Assembly: GCF_038957035.1 (NCBI RefSeq)
Contig: NZ_CP152412.1
Location: 8,738,501-8,802,500 of the forward strand
Length of the DNA: 64,000 nucleotides
Source: Bradyrhizobium sp. B097
GTDB lineage: Bacteria; Pseudomonadota; Alphaproteobacteria; Rhizobiales; Xanthobacteraceae
Direction of reading: 5' to 3'
The notes under the pieces were generated by a model. The model worked only from the letters and a program-made list of their open reading frames with translations, searched no databases and had not been told where the DNA came from. Shown in pieces: positions 34,777-43,453 of this stretch. A program made the translations under genes and the position numbers. Position 1 is the first letter of the stretch; each line of letters opens with the position of its first letter.

Positions 34777-35739
34777 CTAAACGCCCCGCTCCAGCAGCAC
34801 CCGAAAATCCGCCCGCGCCCGCTGCGCCTCGGCGCGTGCGGCTTCGGAGGCATCGCCGAGACCAAAATAGCCGTGAATCAGGCCCTCGCCGGAGTGATAC
34901 GCGACCTGCACACCGGCCGCCTGCAACGCCTTGGCATAGGCATGGCCCTCGTCGCGCAGCGGGTCGAACCAGGCGGTGGTGACGACAGCCGGCGCGACAC
35001 CGGCGAGAGACTTCGCGCGCAGCGGCGAGACGCGCCAGTCGGCGCCATCAGCCTTGTCCGCGAGATAGTGCCCCGCGAACCATTGCATCGTCGCACGCGT
35101 CAGGAAATAGCCCTCGGCATTCTCGGCACGCGACGGAAATTTGGCGTTCTCGGCCGCATCGGCAAAACTGCCGACCACGTCGGTGACGGGATAGACCAGC
35201 AGCTGCCCGGCGAGCCTGATGCCGGCATCGCGGCAGGCGAGCGCTGTGGTGGCGGCGAGATTGCCGCCCGCGGAATCGCCGGCGACGCCGACGCGGGAGA
35301 GATCGCCGCCAAATTCGCCGATCCGCGCAACGACGTCGCGGACAGCAGTGAATGCATCCTCGAACGCGCCGGGAAAGCGCGTCTCCGGCGGGCGGCGGTA
35401 ATCGACCGAGATCACCACCGCGCCGGTCTCGATCACGAGGTTGCGCGCCTGACGGTCATGGGTCTCGAGATCGCCGGCGACCCAGCCGCCGCCGTGGAAG
35501 AAGATCACGGTCGGCGCAGTGCCGGTGCCATTGCGATAGAGCCGCGCGCCAAGCTTGCCCGCCGCGCCGGCGACGGCGATATCATCAGCTACATCGACGG
35601 GCGGCGGCGGCACCGCCTTGCGCGCATCGGCCAGCGCCCGCAGCGAATCGCGGCAGCTCTGCGGCGTCATGGTTGCGGGATCGCGCAGCGGCAGCAGCGG
35701 GATGATCTTCTCAATGACGGGATCGAGCGGAAGCGGCAT
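34777..35739 (-). CDS. alpha/beta hydrolase (hormone-sensitive lipase family)
   Basis: A 320-residue esterase of the HSL group (family IV). The oxyanion motif HGGGW (TVIFFHGGGWVAGDLETHD), the nucleophile GDSAGGNLAA, and plausible Asp (DPLRDEGHAYA) and His (GLIHGYFG) of the triad are in the normal order. It hydrolyses short acyl esters. It lies 45 bp or so downstream of the flavin monooxygenase on the same strand, so a monooxygenase (possibly Baeyer-Villiger) and an esterase may act in sequence on a ketone. Confidence 0.92.
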   Translation of the reverse strand: MPLPLDPVIEKIIPLLPLRDPATMTPQSCRDSLRALADARKAVPPPPVDVADDIAVAGAAGKLGARLYRNGTGTAPTVIFFHGGGWVAGDLETHDRQARNLVIETGAVVISVDYRRPPETRFPGAFEDAFTAVRDVVARIGEFGGDLSRVGVAGDSAGGNLAATTALACRDAGIRLAGQLLVYPVTDVVGSFADAAENAKFPSRAENAEGYFLTRATMQWFAGHYLADKADGADWRVSPLRAKSLAGVAPAVVTTAWFDPLRDEGHAYAKALQAAGVQVAYHSGEGLIHGYFGLGDASEAARAEAQRARADFRVLLERGV

Positions 35740-35783
35740 GGGAGTCCTTCTAAGTCAGTGCTTGCAGGTCAGGTGCTTGCAGG

Positions 35784-37550
35784 TCAGGTCAGATGCTTGG
35801 AAAGGCTGCCGGCCTCGATCGCGGCGATCTGCAGCGCGATGAAGCGGCTATAGATGCGGGCCTGCGAGAACGCGCCGCCGGTGAACCAGAGGCCGGGCTG
35901 GGCCGTGCGCCTCCACATGTTGCGCAGCTCCTGCGTCGCATCGTCAAAGCCCCAGACGCGGCCGACGCGCGCTGCGACGTCGTCGCCGAACAGTCTGCCG
36001 ACCAGATGGTCGGGGCCCTTGTAGCCGGTGGCGAGCACGAACAGCTCGGCGGCGAGCGACGTGCCGTCCTTCAGCGCGAGGCCATCGGCAGTGAAATCAG
36101 TGATGTCGGCGGCCTGGATCAGGCGGATCTTGCCGTCGGCGATCAGCTCGGAGCAGCCGACATTGAAATAATAGCCGCCGCCGCGGGAGCGGAACTTCAG
36201 CGGCCAGCCGGTGCCGTCCTCACCGAATTCGAGCCGGAAGCCGGCGCGCTCCAGCCGCGACAGCAACGGCGCATCGAGCCGCTTGACCTCGTCGGTGATG
36301 ATCTTGTGCGCGATCTTCATCACCGGCAGCGGTACGCCGGAATTGAGGATGTCGCGTACCTCGATCGGCGGGCCGTCGCCGAGATAGGTCTTGTCGTAGA
36401 GCTGCGCCGGCTCGACATTGACCACCATGGTCGGGCTGCGCTGAATCATGGTGACATCGGCGCCAGCGGCGTGCAGCTCCTGGCAGATGTCATGGGCACT
36501 GGTACCGGTGCCGAACATGATGACCGAGCGCCCGGCCCATTCGCGCCCCGCGGCGAACGCGCTGGAATGCAGCACCTTGCCGCCGAACTGCTCGATGCCG
36601 GGGATGGTCGGGATATTCGGCGTGCCGCTGACGCTGGTCGCGAGCACGATGTGCTTCGGATGCAGCGTGCGCGAACCGTCGCTCCGCTGCAGCGTCACCG
36701 TCCAGCGTTGCGCGACGTCGTCATAGCGCGCGCCGTCGAACGAGGTCTCGGTCCAGAAGTCGAGCTCCATGATGTCGACATAGCTCTCCAGCCAGTTCGC
36801 GATCTTGTCCTTCGGGATGTAGTCCGGAAAGGTCGGCGGGAATGGCAGATAGCGAAACAGATTGACCGGCGTCTTGTTGTGCAGCTTGAGCCCGCGATAG
36901 CGCAGCCGCCAATTGTCGCCGACGCGGCGCTCGCGATCGACGATCAGGGCATCGAGCCCGATCCGCTTGCACTCGACGGCGGCCGCGATGCCGGCATGGC
37001 CGCCGCCGACAACAAGCACATCGGGCTCGCGGTCGGCATAGGCGCGCGAGGCCTGCCGCTGCTCCAGCCAGTCCGGTGCGGCGAAATCGCGCGCGTGGGA
37101 TTCCTCAGTGGCGTGCGCGGCGCAGATGCGGTCGAAGTCAGGCATCGTGGAGAACGTCCACGCCGCCGAATTTCCGCCCCTCTCATGCAGCAGGCGGACC
37201 GCGCCGGTGCCGGGGCCATTCGACGTGTCGAAGGTAAAGACCGCCTCGATCACCTCGCGTCCGGCCATCACGGCACGCCGCGGTATCAAGGCACGGTCGT
37301 CGAGACGAAATCCGCGGGCGTTCGCCGCGGCAGCACGCGCGAGCAGCTCGGCAACGACGGGCTGCCGACCGCTGAAGGTCGCAAAATGCCAGGAGATGCC
37401 GAAGATGTTGCGCCAGTGGCTGTCGGGCGCGAACAGCGCGGAAAGAGCATCAGCGGAGCGGCTGGCGAGCGCCGCATCCAGCGCGCCGATCCATCGCTCG
37501 GCTAACAGTTCAGGCGCGTCCTCTGTCGCCGGGTTCAGTTTGTCCAGCAT
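35784..37550 (-). CDS. flavin-containing monooxygenase with N-terminal NTF2-like domain
   Basis: About 588 residues. Residues 1-150 look like an NTF2/SnoaL-type alpha+beta domain (LFAPDSHWRNIFGISWHFAT). Residues about 165-580 form the FAD/NADPH oxidoreductase: VLVVGGGHAGIAAAVECKRI (FAD), VIMFGTGTSAHDICQELHAA (NADPH) and FVLATGYKGPDHLVG. This is the architecture of FMO/Baeyer-Villiger-like enzymes that oxygenate a carbonyl or heteroatom. The ATG at 37550 with GAGAAAG upstream is preferred over an upstream in-frame ATG at 37610. The next gene is an HSL esterase, which could cleave a Baeyer-Villiger ester. Confidence 0.88.
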   Translation of the reverse strand: MLDKLNPATEDAPELLAERWIGALDAALASRSADALSALFAPDSHWRNIFGISWHFATFSGRQPVVAELLARAAAANARGFRLDDRALIPRRAVMAGREVIEAVFTFDTSNGPGTGAVRLLHERGGNSAAWTFSTMPDFDRICAAHATEESHARDFAAPDWLEQRQASRAYADREPDVLVVGGGHAGIAAAVECKRIGLDALIVDRERRVGDNWRLRYRGLKLHNKTPVNLFRYLPFPPTFPDYIPKDKIANWLESYVDIMELDFWTETSFDGARYDDVAQRWTVTLQRSDGSRTLHPKHIVLATSVSGTPNIPTIPGIEQFGGKVLHSSAFAAGREWAGRSVIMFGTGTSAHDICQELHAAGADVTMIQRSPTMVVNVEPAQLYDKTYLGDGPPIEVRDILNSGVPLPVMKIAHKIITDEVKRLDAPLLSRLERAGFRLEFGEDGTGWPLKFRSRGGGYYFNVGCSELIADGKIRLIQAADITDFTADGLALKDGTSLAAELFVLATGYKGPDHLVGRLFGDDVAARVGRVWGFDDATQELRNMWRRTAQPGLWFTGGAFSQARIYSRFIALQIAAIEAGSLSKHLT

Positions 37551-37625
37551 GATCGTGCTTTCTCGGGAGCAGTTGCCGTCTATCTGACAACATGCTCCCG
37601 AAAAGCACAACCATCATGCCAAGAC

Positions 37626-40600
37626 TCATGCAACGTGTTGCTGCAGCGAGTCCGGCTCGGCCTCGTCGGCGGCAGGCTCCGCCTGCGCCGCAGGCGCCGC
37701 GGCGAGTTCCGCTGCTATCTCCTTGGCAAGCGCAGTAGCACCGACATAGTCGGTCTTGCCGGTGCCGAGCAGCGGCACCTTGTCGACGACGCGGATGTCG
37801 GCGGGCACCGCGAGCTCGGAGGCGCCGACGCTCTTGGCCTGGCGCTGCATCGCGGCGCGGTCGGCATTCCTCTCGGTGGTGAGCAGCACGATGCGTTCGC
37901 CCTTGCGCGCGTCGGGGATCGAGACCGCAACCGACATCGCCTGCGGCCACAGTGTGGACGCCATCGTCTCGACCGCCGACAGCGAGACCATCTCGCCCGC
38001 GATCTTGGCGAAGCGCTTGGCGCGGCCCTTGATCGCGATGAAGCCCTGCGCGTCGACCGTAACGATGTCGCCGGTGTCGTGCCAGCCTTCAGGCAGCGGC
38101 TCGAGCACGCCGGGATTTTCGGCGCGGAGGTAGCCGAGCATCACGTTCGGACCCTTCACCGACAGGCGGCCGCCTTCCTCGATGCCGGGGACCGGATCGA
38201 GGCGGTATTGCATCAGAGGCGAAATACGGCCGACGGTGCCCTGGCGGTTCGCCATCGGCGTGTTCATCGCCAGCACCGGCGCGGTCTCGGTGACGCCATA
38301 GCCCTCGAGGATGCGGATGCCGTAGCGTTCCATATAGATCTGTCTGGTGCGCTCCTTCACCGCTTCGGCACCGGCAATGACGAGCCGCAGCGTGCGGAAA
38401 TCATAGGCATGCGCCGAGCGGGCGTAGCCGGTGAGGAAGGTGTCGGTGCCGAACAGGATGGTCGCGCCGGTCTGGTAGATCAGTTCGGGCACGATCCGGT
38501 AGTGCAGCGGCGACGGATACATGAAGATCGGAATGCCGCCGAGCAGCGGCATCATCATGCCGCCGGTCAAGCCGAACGAATGGAACACCGGCAGCACGTT
38601 GAACACCTTGTCGTTGGCATTGGCATCGACCCGCGCCAGCGCCTGCGCCGCATTGGCGAGAATGTTGCGGTGGGACAGCACGACACCCTTCGGGGTGCCT
38701 TCCGAACCCGAGGTGAACAGGATGACCGCGGGATCGTTGGCCTCGCGGCCGACGCGCGGCGCGATGCCGGCGCGGAAGCCTGCGATCTTGTCGGCGAGGC
38801 CGATGTCGGCCCTGACATCCTCGAGATAGACGACGCGCGCCTGGCCCGCCATCGCCGTGATCAGCTTGTCGAGCTTGCCCTTCTCGATGAAAGCCTGCGA
38901 GGTCAGCACGGTCTTCACCTGCGCCGCCTTCATCGCGGCCAGCACGTTGACTGGACCTGCCGAGAAGTTGAGCATCGCCGGCACGCGGCCGATGGTCTGC
39001 AGCGCCATGAAGACCACAGCGACGCCGGCCGAGTTCGGCAACAGCACGCCAACGTTCTCGCCGACGGAAGTGCCCTGCTCGAGCTTGCGGCTCAACACCT
39101 GCGCGCCGAGGATCAGCTTGCGATAGGTCAGCTTGGTGCCGAGCGCGTCCTCAATGATCGGCTTGCCGGTGTCGCGGTCGCGATAGGCGTGGCCGAGGCC
39201 CTCGAACAGCGTCTGGTCGAGCATCGCGTTCTGCACCATGGCGTTGATCATGACGTCCTGCAGCGCGGCGCCGGCGGCATTGCGGCGCGCCTTGCCCTTC
39301 AGCGACTGGTCGATCGGCAGCTTGACCGGCGGCAGGATCGAGATCGTCACCTTGGGGAACCAGGAGCGCTTGATCTCGCCATTCTTGAGATAGCTGAGAT
39401 GCGAGCGTTGCGCGCCCTCGATGCGGACCGGAACGACGACCGCATCGGCCTTGTCGGCGATCATCGCGGTGCCGTCATAGACCTTCATCAGCGAACCGGA
39501 GACCGTGATGCGCCCTTCCGGGAAGATCACGACCGGCTCGCCGGCGGCGACCAGCTTGATCAGGTCGCGCGCGGCCAGCGGCTTGGACGGGTCCATCGTG
39601 TAGTGCTTGATCATCTTCAGGAACGGCTTGGCCCACCACGCCTTGGCGATGCCGGTGTCGACGGCGAAGCTCGCATCGATCGGCAGCATGGCGTGCAGCA
39701 GAGGGCCGTCGACCAGGCTGACATGGTTGGGCGCGATCAGCATCCGGGTGCCTGCGGGCGGCAGGTTCTCCATGCCGCGCACCTCGAGCCGGAACAGCGC
39801 GCGGAACAGCAGCGCGCCGAAATCGCGCACGCCCTCCTTGCCCCACTTGGTCAGCACGAACCAGACGGTGCCGAAGCTCGCGATCGCAAGGCCGAAGAAG
39901 ATCCAGGCGATCGGCAGGCCGATGGCTTGCAGCGCGCCGACGAACACCGCGCCGGCGACCATGAAGCCGGCCTGCAAAATGTTGCCGGCGGCGATGATGC
40001 GGGCGCGCTCGGACGGCGCGGTCCAGGCCTGCACGGCCGCAAACGACGGCACCACGAACAGGCCGCCGCCGAAGGCGAACAGGAAGAAATCAGCCAGCAT
40101 GCGGAAGCCGCCGAACGAGGCCGCGAACGCCGCCGCGGTGACGTCCTTGCCGAGCGAGGTGGTGGCGATCGCCCAGGCGAGGTCGAGGCCGATCACGCCC
40201 ATCACGATGGCGCCGATCGGCACCAGTGCGAGATTCGGGCGAACGTGGCTCAATTGCGCGGCGAACAGCGAACCGGCGGCAATACCGATCGCGAATACGG
40301 CGAGGCACAGCGTGACCACGCCCTCGGTGCCGCCGACGCCCTCCTTGATCAGCGCGGGCAGCAGCGACAGCACGATCGCGCCGACCATCCAGAACCAGGA
40401 CACGATCACCATGCCGTCCCACAGCCGCTGTTCGGCATAGAGCGACTTCAACAGGCGCACCGTCGAGGTCCAGGGATTCTTGGTGATCGGCAGATCCGGC
40501 GCGGACGGCTGCGTCACCGGAATGCGCGACGCAAATCCCCAGGACAGCACCGACAGACCCACGACGGCCGCGCAGATCCAGCCCATGTGGCTGGCGCCCG

Positions 40601-41090
40601 CGACGAACATGCCGCCCGCGATGGTGCCGATCAGGATCGCCATGAAGGTTGCGCCCTCGACCAGCGCATTGCCGGTCGCGAGTTCTGACACCGACAGTTG
40701 GTCCGGCAGCACAGCGTATTTCACCGGGCCGAACAGCGCGGCGACGATGCCGAACAGCGCCAGCGCGATGAACAGCAGCGGGATCGAATGGGTGAAGAAG
40801 CCGGCCGCGGCAAACGCCGCGGCGAAGATCTCGAAGAACTTCAGCCGGCGGGCGACGACGGACTTGATGTAGCGGTCGGCGAGCTCGCCGCCGAGCGCGG
40901 ACAGCACGAAGAACGGGAAGATGAACACCGCGCCGGCGAGCTGCACCAGCGCCGGCCCCTGCTCGTTGGCGACGCCATATAGCAGCATGATGACCAGCGC
41001 GTTCTTCAGCACGTTGTCGTTCAGCGCCGAGCAGAACTGCGACCAGAACAGCGGCGCGAAGCGGCGGGACGTCATCAATTCCTTGATCAT
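37626..41090 (-). CDS. acyl-[ACP]--phospholipid O-acyltransferase / long-chain acyl-ACP ligase fusion with MFS domain
   Basis: A 1154-residue three-part membrane protein. Residues about 1-410 are an MFS transporter domain like LplT (lysophospholipid flippase), residues about 440-620 a PlsC-type acyltransferase with NHVSLVDGPLL (HxxxxD) and FPEGRIT, and residues about 660-1140 an AMP-binding acyl ligase with FTSGSEGTPKGVVLSH and HDTGDIVTVDAQGF. In Escherichia coli LplT and Aas are separate proteins that import and re-acylate lysophospholipids; here the steps are fused. Probable role: membrane lipid repair. It is followed after 75 bp by the FMO gene. The gene has its own upstream region of about 280 bp. 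Confidence 0.95.
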   Translation of the reverse strand: MIKELMTSRRFAPLFWSQFCSALNDNVLKNALVIMLLYGVANEQGPALVQLAGAVFIFPFFVLSALGGELADRYIKSVVARRLKFFEIFAAAFAAAGFFTHSIPLLFIALALFGIVAALFGPVKYAVLPDQLSVSELATGNALVEGATFMAILIGTIAGGMFVAGASHMGWICAAVVGLSVLSWGFASRIPVTQPSAPDLPITKNPWTSTVRLLKSLYAEQRLWDGMVIVSWFWMVGAIVLSLLPALIKEGVGGTEGVVTLCLAVFAIGIAAGSLFAAQLSHVRPNLALVPIGAIVMGVIGLDLAWAIATTSLGKDVTAAAFAASFGGFRMLADFFLFAFGGGLFVVPSFAAVQAWTAPSERARIIAAGNILQAGFMVAGAVFVGALQAIGLPIAWIFFGLAIASFGTVWFVLTKWGKEGVRDFGALLFRALFRLEVRGMENLPPAGTRMLIAPNHVSLVDGPLLHAMLPIDASFAVDTGIAKAWWAKPFLKMIKHYTMDPSKPLAARDLIKLVAAGEPVVIFPEGRITVSGSLMKVYDGTAMIADKADAVVVPVRIEGAQRSHLSYLKNGEIKRSWFPKVTISILPPVKLPIDQSLKGKARRNAAGAALQDVMINAMVQNAMLDQTLFEGLGHAYRDRDTGKPIIEDALGTKLTYRKLILGAQVLSRKLEQGTSVGENVGVLLPNSAGVAVVFMALQTIGRVPAMLNFSAGPVNVLAAMKAAQVKTVLTSQAFIEKGKLDKLITAMAGQARVVYLEDVRADIGLADKIAGFRAGIAPRVGREANDPAVILFTSGSEGTPKGVVLSHRNILANAAQALARVDANANDKVFNVLPVFHSFGLTGGMMMPLLGGIPIFMYPSPLHYRIVPELIYQTGATILFGTDTFLTGYARSAHAYDFRTLRLVIAGAEAVKERTRQIYMERYGIRILEGYGVTETAPVLAMNTPMANRQGTVGRISPLMQYRLDPVPGIEEGGRLSVKGPNVMLGYLRAENPGVLEPLPEGWHDTGDIVTVDAQGFIAIKGRAKRFAKIAGEMVSLSAVETMASTLWPQAMSVAVSIPDARKGERIVLLTTERNADRAAMQRQAKSVGASELAVPADIRVVDKVPLLGTGKTDYVGATALAKEIAAELAAAPAAQAEPAADEAEPDSLQQHVA

Positions 41091-41376
41091 GACCGGTTCC
41101 TTGGGTTAGCGCGCGCGGCGCTGGCAGGTCTGCGAATTCGGATGGCAGAGAATGGTGGGCGTGGTGAAAATGACGAAGATCCCGCAGCCTTTAGTCTTTT
41201 CCGCAACGTATCGGTTCGAACCAGCGCGGATCGGCCGCGCCGGGCGCCGCGACAATGCCCGGCAGAAATGTACGAGACCTTATCCAGGGTTGTGGTCGAT
41301 CGACATCGAAACGGGCTCGCGAGGGACATGGTGAGTGCTTTCTTGAGCTTTCGGCAACAATTGCGGCCTGCCCGCT

Positions 41377-41634
41377 TCAGGTCAGTTCACTCAACCCGCG
41401 GAACGGCGACCAGCGGCAGTTGCGTGACTTGCAGCGGCCACCGCTGGCAGCCGCCGGGCGCGGTGCGCGCCGATCGGCGCGCCGCGGCTCCAGCACGCCT
41501 GCGACGTCGCAGGCGCGGGCGATCCGCTCGATCGGGGCGGTCGCCGGGGCGAAGATGGCGCAGCCAAAGCCCTTCACGAGCTCGATCGCGTCATCGACAA
41601 AGGTGGTGGTCAGTTGAAGTGCTAGGGTCTGCAT
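41377..41634 (-). CDS. small protein of unknown function, divergent from tetR
   Basis: An 85-residue protein beginning MQTLALQLTTTFVDDAIELV. The start has a textbook AGGAGG eight bases upstream, the strongest such site in the window, which argues that it is real despite its odd composition. The first 50 residues look folded; the last 35 are Arg/Pro/Ala-rich. It diverges from a TetR gene across a 15-bp palindrome, so it is a likely target of that regulator. I do not recognise the family. Confidence 0.55.
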   Translation of the reverse strand: MQTLALQLTTTFVDDAIELVKGFGCAIFAPATAPIERIARACDVAGVLEPRRADRRAPRPAAASGGRCKSRNCRWSPFRGLSELT

Positions 41635-41656
41635 GTGAGTGGCCTCCTATACCAAC

Positions 41657-41671
41657 TTGAGCAACGCTCAA
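41657..41671. promoter_or_regulatory. operator-like palindrome TTGAGC-AAC-GCTCAA
   Basis: A perfect dyad of 6-bp arms with a 3-base centre between the divergent small gene and the TetR gene. A second dyad (TGAACATTGTTCA, 41688-41700) overlaps the TetR start codon. Both positions suit autorepression by the TetR protein. Confidence 0.6.
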
Positions 41672-41686
41672 ATTAGTAGTACGAAA

Positions 41687-42313
41687 ATGAACATTGTTCA
41701 AGAAGAATCGCGACGAGACCGAAAGAAACTTCAGCGGCGAGGTCTGCTGATCGAGATCGCGCGCCGGTATATTGCGACTAAAGGCTTGAGATCATTGAAG
41801 GTTCGTGATGTTGCCGAAGCGGCCGGTTGCTCCATCGGCAGCGTCTATAACGAGTTCGGCGACTTCGACGGCCTGATCCTGACCGTGAACCGGGAGACTG
41901 TTCAGGCCCTGACCGAGCGGCTCAAGGCAGTCCCGGCCGACGATCCCCTGCGCCAGCTGCACGGGCTTGCGGACGCCTATCTCGGCTTCGCCACCGAGCA
42001 CGCCAATCTGCTGCGCTCGCTGTTCGAGCACCGGATGGAACACGGCCGGCCGTTTCCGGAAGACATCCTGGCGATGGTGATGGATGCCTTCGCGCTGATG
42101 CACGCGCCGCTGGTGCGGCTGTTGCCCGATCGCGATCCCGACGACGTCGCGCTGCTGTCGCGGATGATGTTCTCCGCGGTCCACGGCATCATCTCGCTCG
42201 GCCTCGAGGAGCGCATGGTCGCGGTGCCGCCGGAGCAGTTGCGCGAGCGCCTTGCGCAGTTCGTCGACACGCATCTCGCAGGGCTCGGCGTTTCGCGCAG
42301 CGATCAGGTTTGA
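41687..42313 (+). CDS. TetR/AcrR family transcriptional regulator
   Basis: A 208-residue regulator. The N-terminal helix-turn-helix is RYIATKGLRSLKVRDVAEAA with GCSIGSVYNEFGDFDGLILT. The ligand-binding part is about residues 75-205 and starts with VQALTERLKAVPADDPLRQL. The ATG at 41687 is chosen; the frame is open further upstream but the palindromes sit there. It is near the phospholipid acyltransferase gene, and the small gene at 41377 is divergent. Its 3' end overlaps that of the next gene by ten bases (convergent). Confidence 0.93.
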   Translation: MNIVQEESRRDRKKLQRRGLLIEIARRYIATKGLRSLKVRDVAEAAGCSIGSVYNEFGDFDGLILTVNRETVQALTERLKAVPADDPLRQLHGLADAYLGFATEHANLLRSLFEHRMEHGRPFPEDILAMVMDAFALMHAPLVRLLPDRDPDDVALLSRMMFSAVHGIISLGLEERMVAVPPEQLRERLAQFVDTHLAGLGVSRSDQV

Positions 42314-43311
42314 TTGCGTGCGACGCGGCCTGAGCGGGCGAGCGTCCAGAGCGGTTCGAGGAACACAACACTGGTGCCTCCCTCGCGGAAGACGAGCTTG
42401 AACTCGATCCGTCCGTCCGCTGTGATGGATGCAGAATGCAGTCCCGTATTGCCGTCATATCGCAAGACGTCGTCGAGGACATATCCGGTGAAGCCTCCGG
42501 AAAAGCCGGGCCCGGGCACTCGGCTGTGCGGCATCGCCGGCCCGTTCACGAGGTAGCCGGTCGCAACACCGTCCCGATCGACATTGGTCACGATCATCAT
42601 GAATTGGCGGTGCGAGTTGATCCATCCCTCACCGCTTACCCACACGCCGAGAAAGCGGCGAATATTGTCCGGCACATCACTGGCCGGCGCGTGAACGCGA
42701 TAAGCGGGAAGCGGCAATTGCTTCTCGGCCGCCAGCGCGGTGATCCGCTCAACATCCTGATCCGGCACGATGCCGTGATCCTGCGGCGCAAGCCAGTTCG
42801 CCAATTGCGCCAGCGGATGCCACATCCCGTTGGCAATCGGCGGCGCGGAGGCGAGAGCTGCGAAGGCGATCACTGCCAGTCCGGCGACCAGCAACCATCG
42901 GGGAAGCCCGGCCAAGCGGGCTGCAACGACACGGCGAGCAGACGTGCTGCGCGGGACACTCTTCGGTCCATGATCGTGCGATGGCGGAATCGGTGCGGCA
43001 TCGAGCCGGTAGCCTCGGCGAGACAGCGTCTTGATGATGCGGTGGTCGTCATCGTGCAGCTTCAGGCGCAGCTCGCGGATGCATTGGACGAGCGAATCGT
43101 CCGAGACCGCGACATTGCCCCAGACCGCCGCGTGCAGATCCTGCTTGGATAGCAACCGCCCGGCATTGCCAGCGAGATGGCGGAGGACCGCGAATGACTT
43201 CGGCCTGAGCTCAAGCTCGACGCCGTCCACGAGCGCGACACCGCGGGCGAGATCGAGCACAAAGGAATCAAATATCAAAACGGATTCAGTCGTCGGGTCC
43301 ATAGAGGTCAC
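42304..43311 (-). CDS. CadC/ToxR-like membrane-bound winged-helix regulator
   Basis: A 335-residue protein. Residues about 15-105 form an OmpR-type winged helix (ELRPKSFAVLRHLAGNAGRL, LVQCIRELRLKLHDDDHRI). A basic linker follows, then one transmembrane helix (RWLLVAGLAVIAFAALASAP, about 138-158) and a periplasmic domain of about 175 residues of no known family (FLGVWVSGEGWINSHRQFMM; possibly lipocalin-like). This ToxR/CadC layout senses the periplasm and regulates DNA directly from the membrane. It diverges from an orphan binding-protein gene. Confidence 0.82.
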   Translation of the reverse strand: MTSMDPTTESVLIFDSFVLDLARGVALVDGVELELRPKSFAVLRHLAGNAGRLLSKQDLHAAVWGNVAVSDDSLVQCIRELRLKLHDDDHRIIKTLSRRGYRLDAAPIPPSHDHGPKSVPRSTSARRVVAARLAGLPRWLLVAGLAVIAFAALASAPPIANGMWHPLAQLANWLAPQDHGIVPDQDVERITALAAEKQLPLPAYRVHAPASDVPDNIRRFLGVWVSGEGWINSHRQFMMIVTNVDRDGVATGYLVNGPAMPHSRVPGPGFSGGFTGYVLDDVLRYDGNTGLHSASITADGRIEFKLVFREGGTSVVFLEPLWTLARSGRVARNQT

Positions 43312-43453
43312 TCCATGCCCACAGACGGCGTCAATTGGAGAGATTTAGCAGGAAATTCGCCGTTCTGTCACTTCTTGATCAGGACTTCCCTGCGGCGAAG
43401 CCGATAGTCGCCAGCTGGCCCTGCATCATTTCCGGGCCTGCGGGAGGTTGACC

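Noticed and set aside
35793..37505. A 570-codon frame antisense to the flavin monooxygenase
   Set aside because: No motif, no ribosome-binding site, full overlap with a convincing gene.
37635..40688. A 1017-codon open frame antisense to the LplT-Aas fusion
   Set aside because: It is rich in Arg, His, Asp and Ala, has no domain, and exactly mirrors a well-supported gene; such frames arise from high GC at third codon positions.
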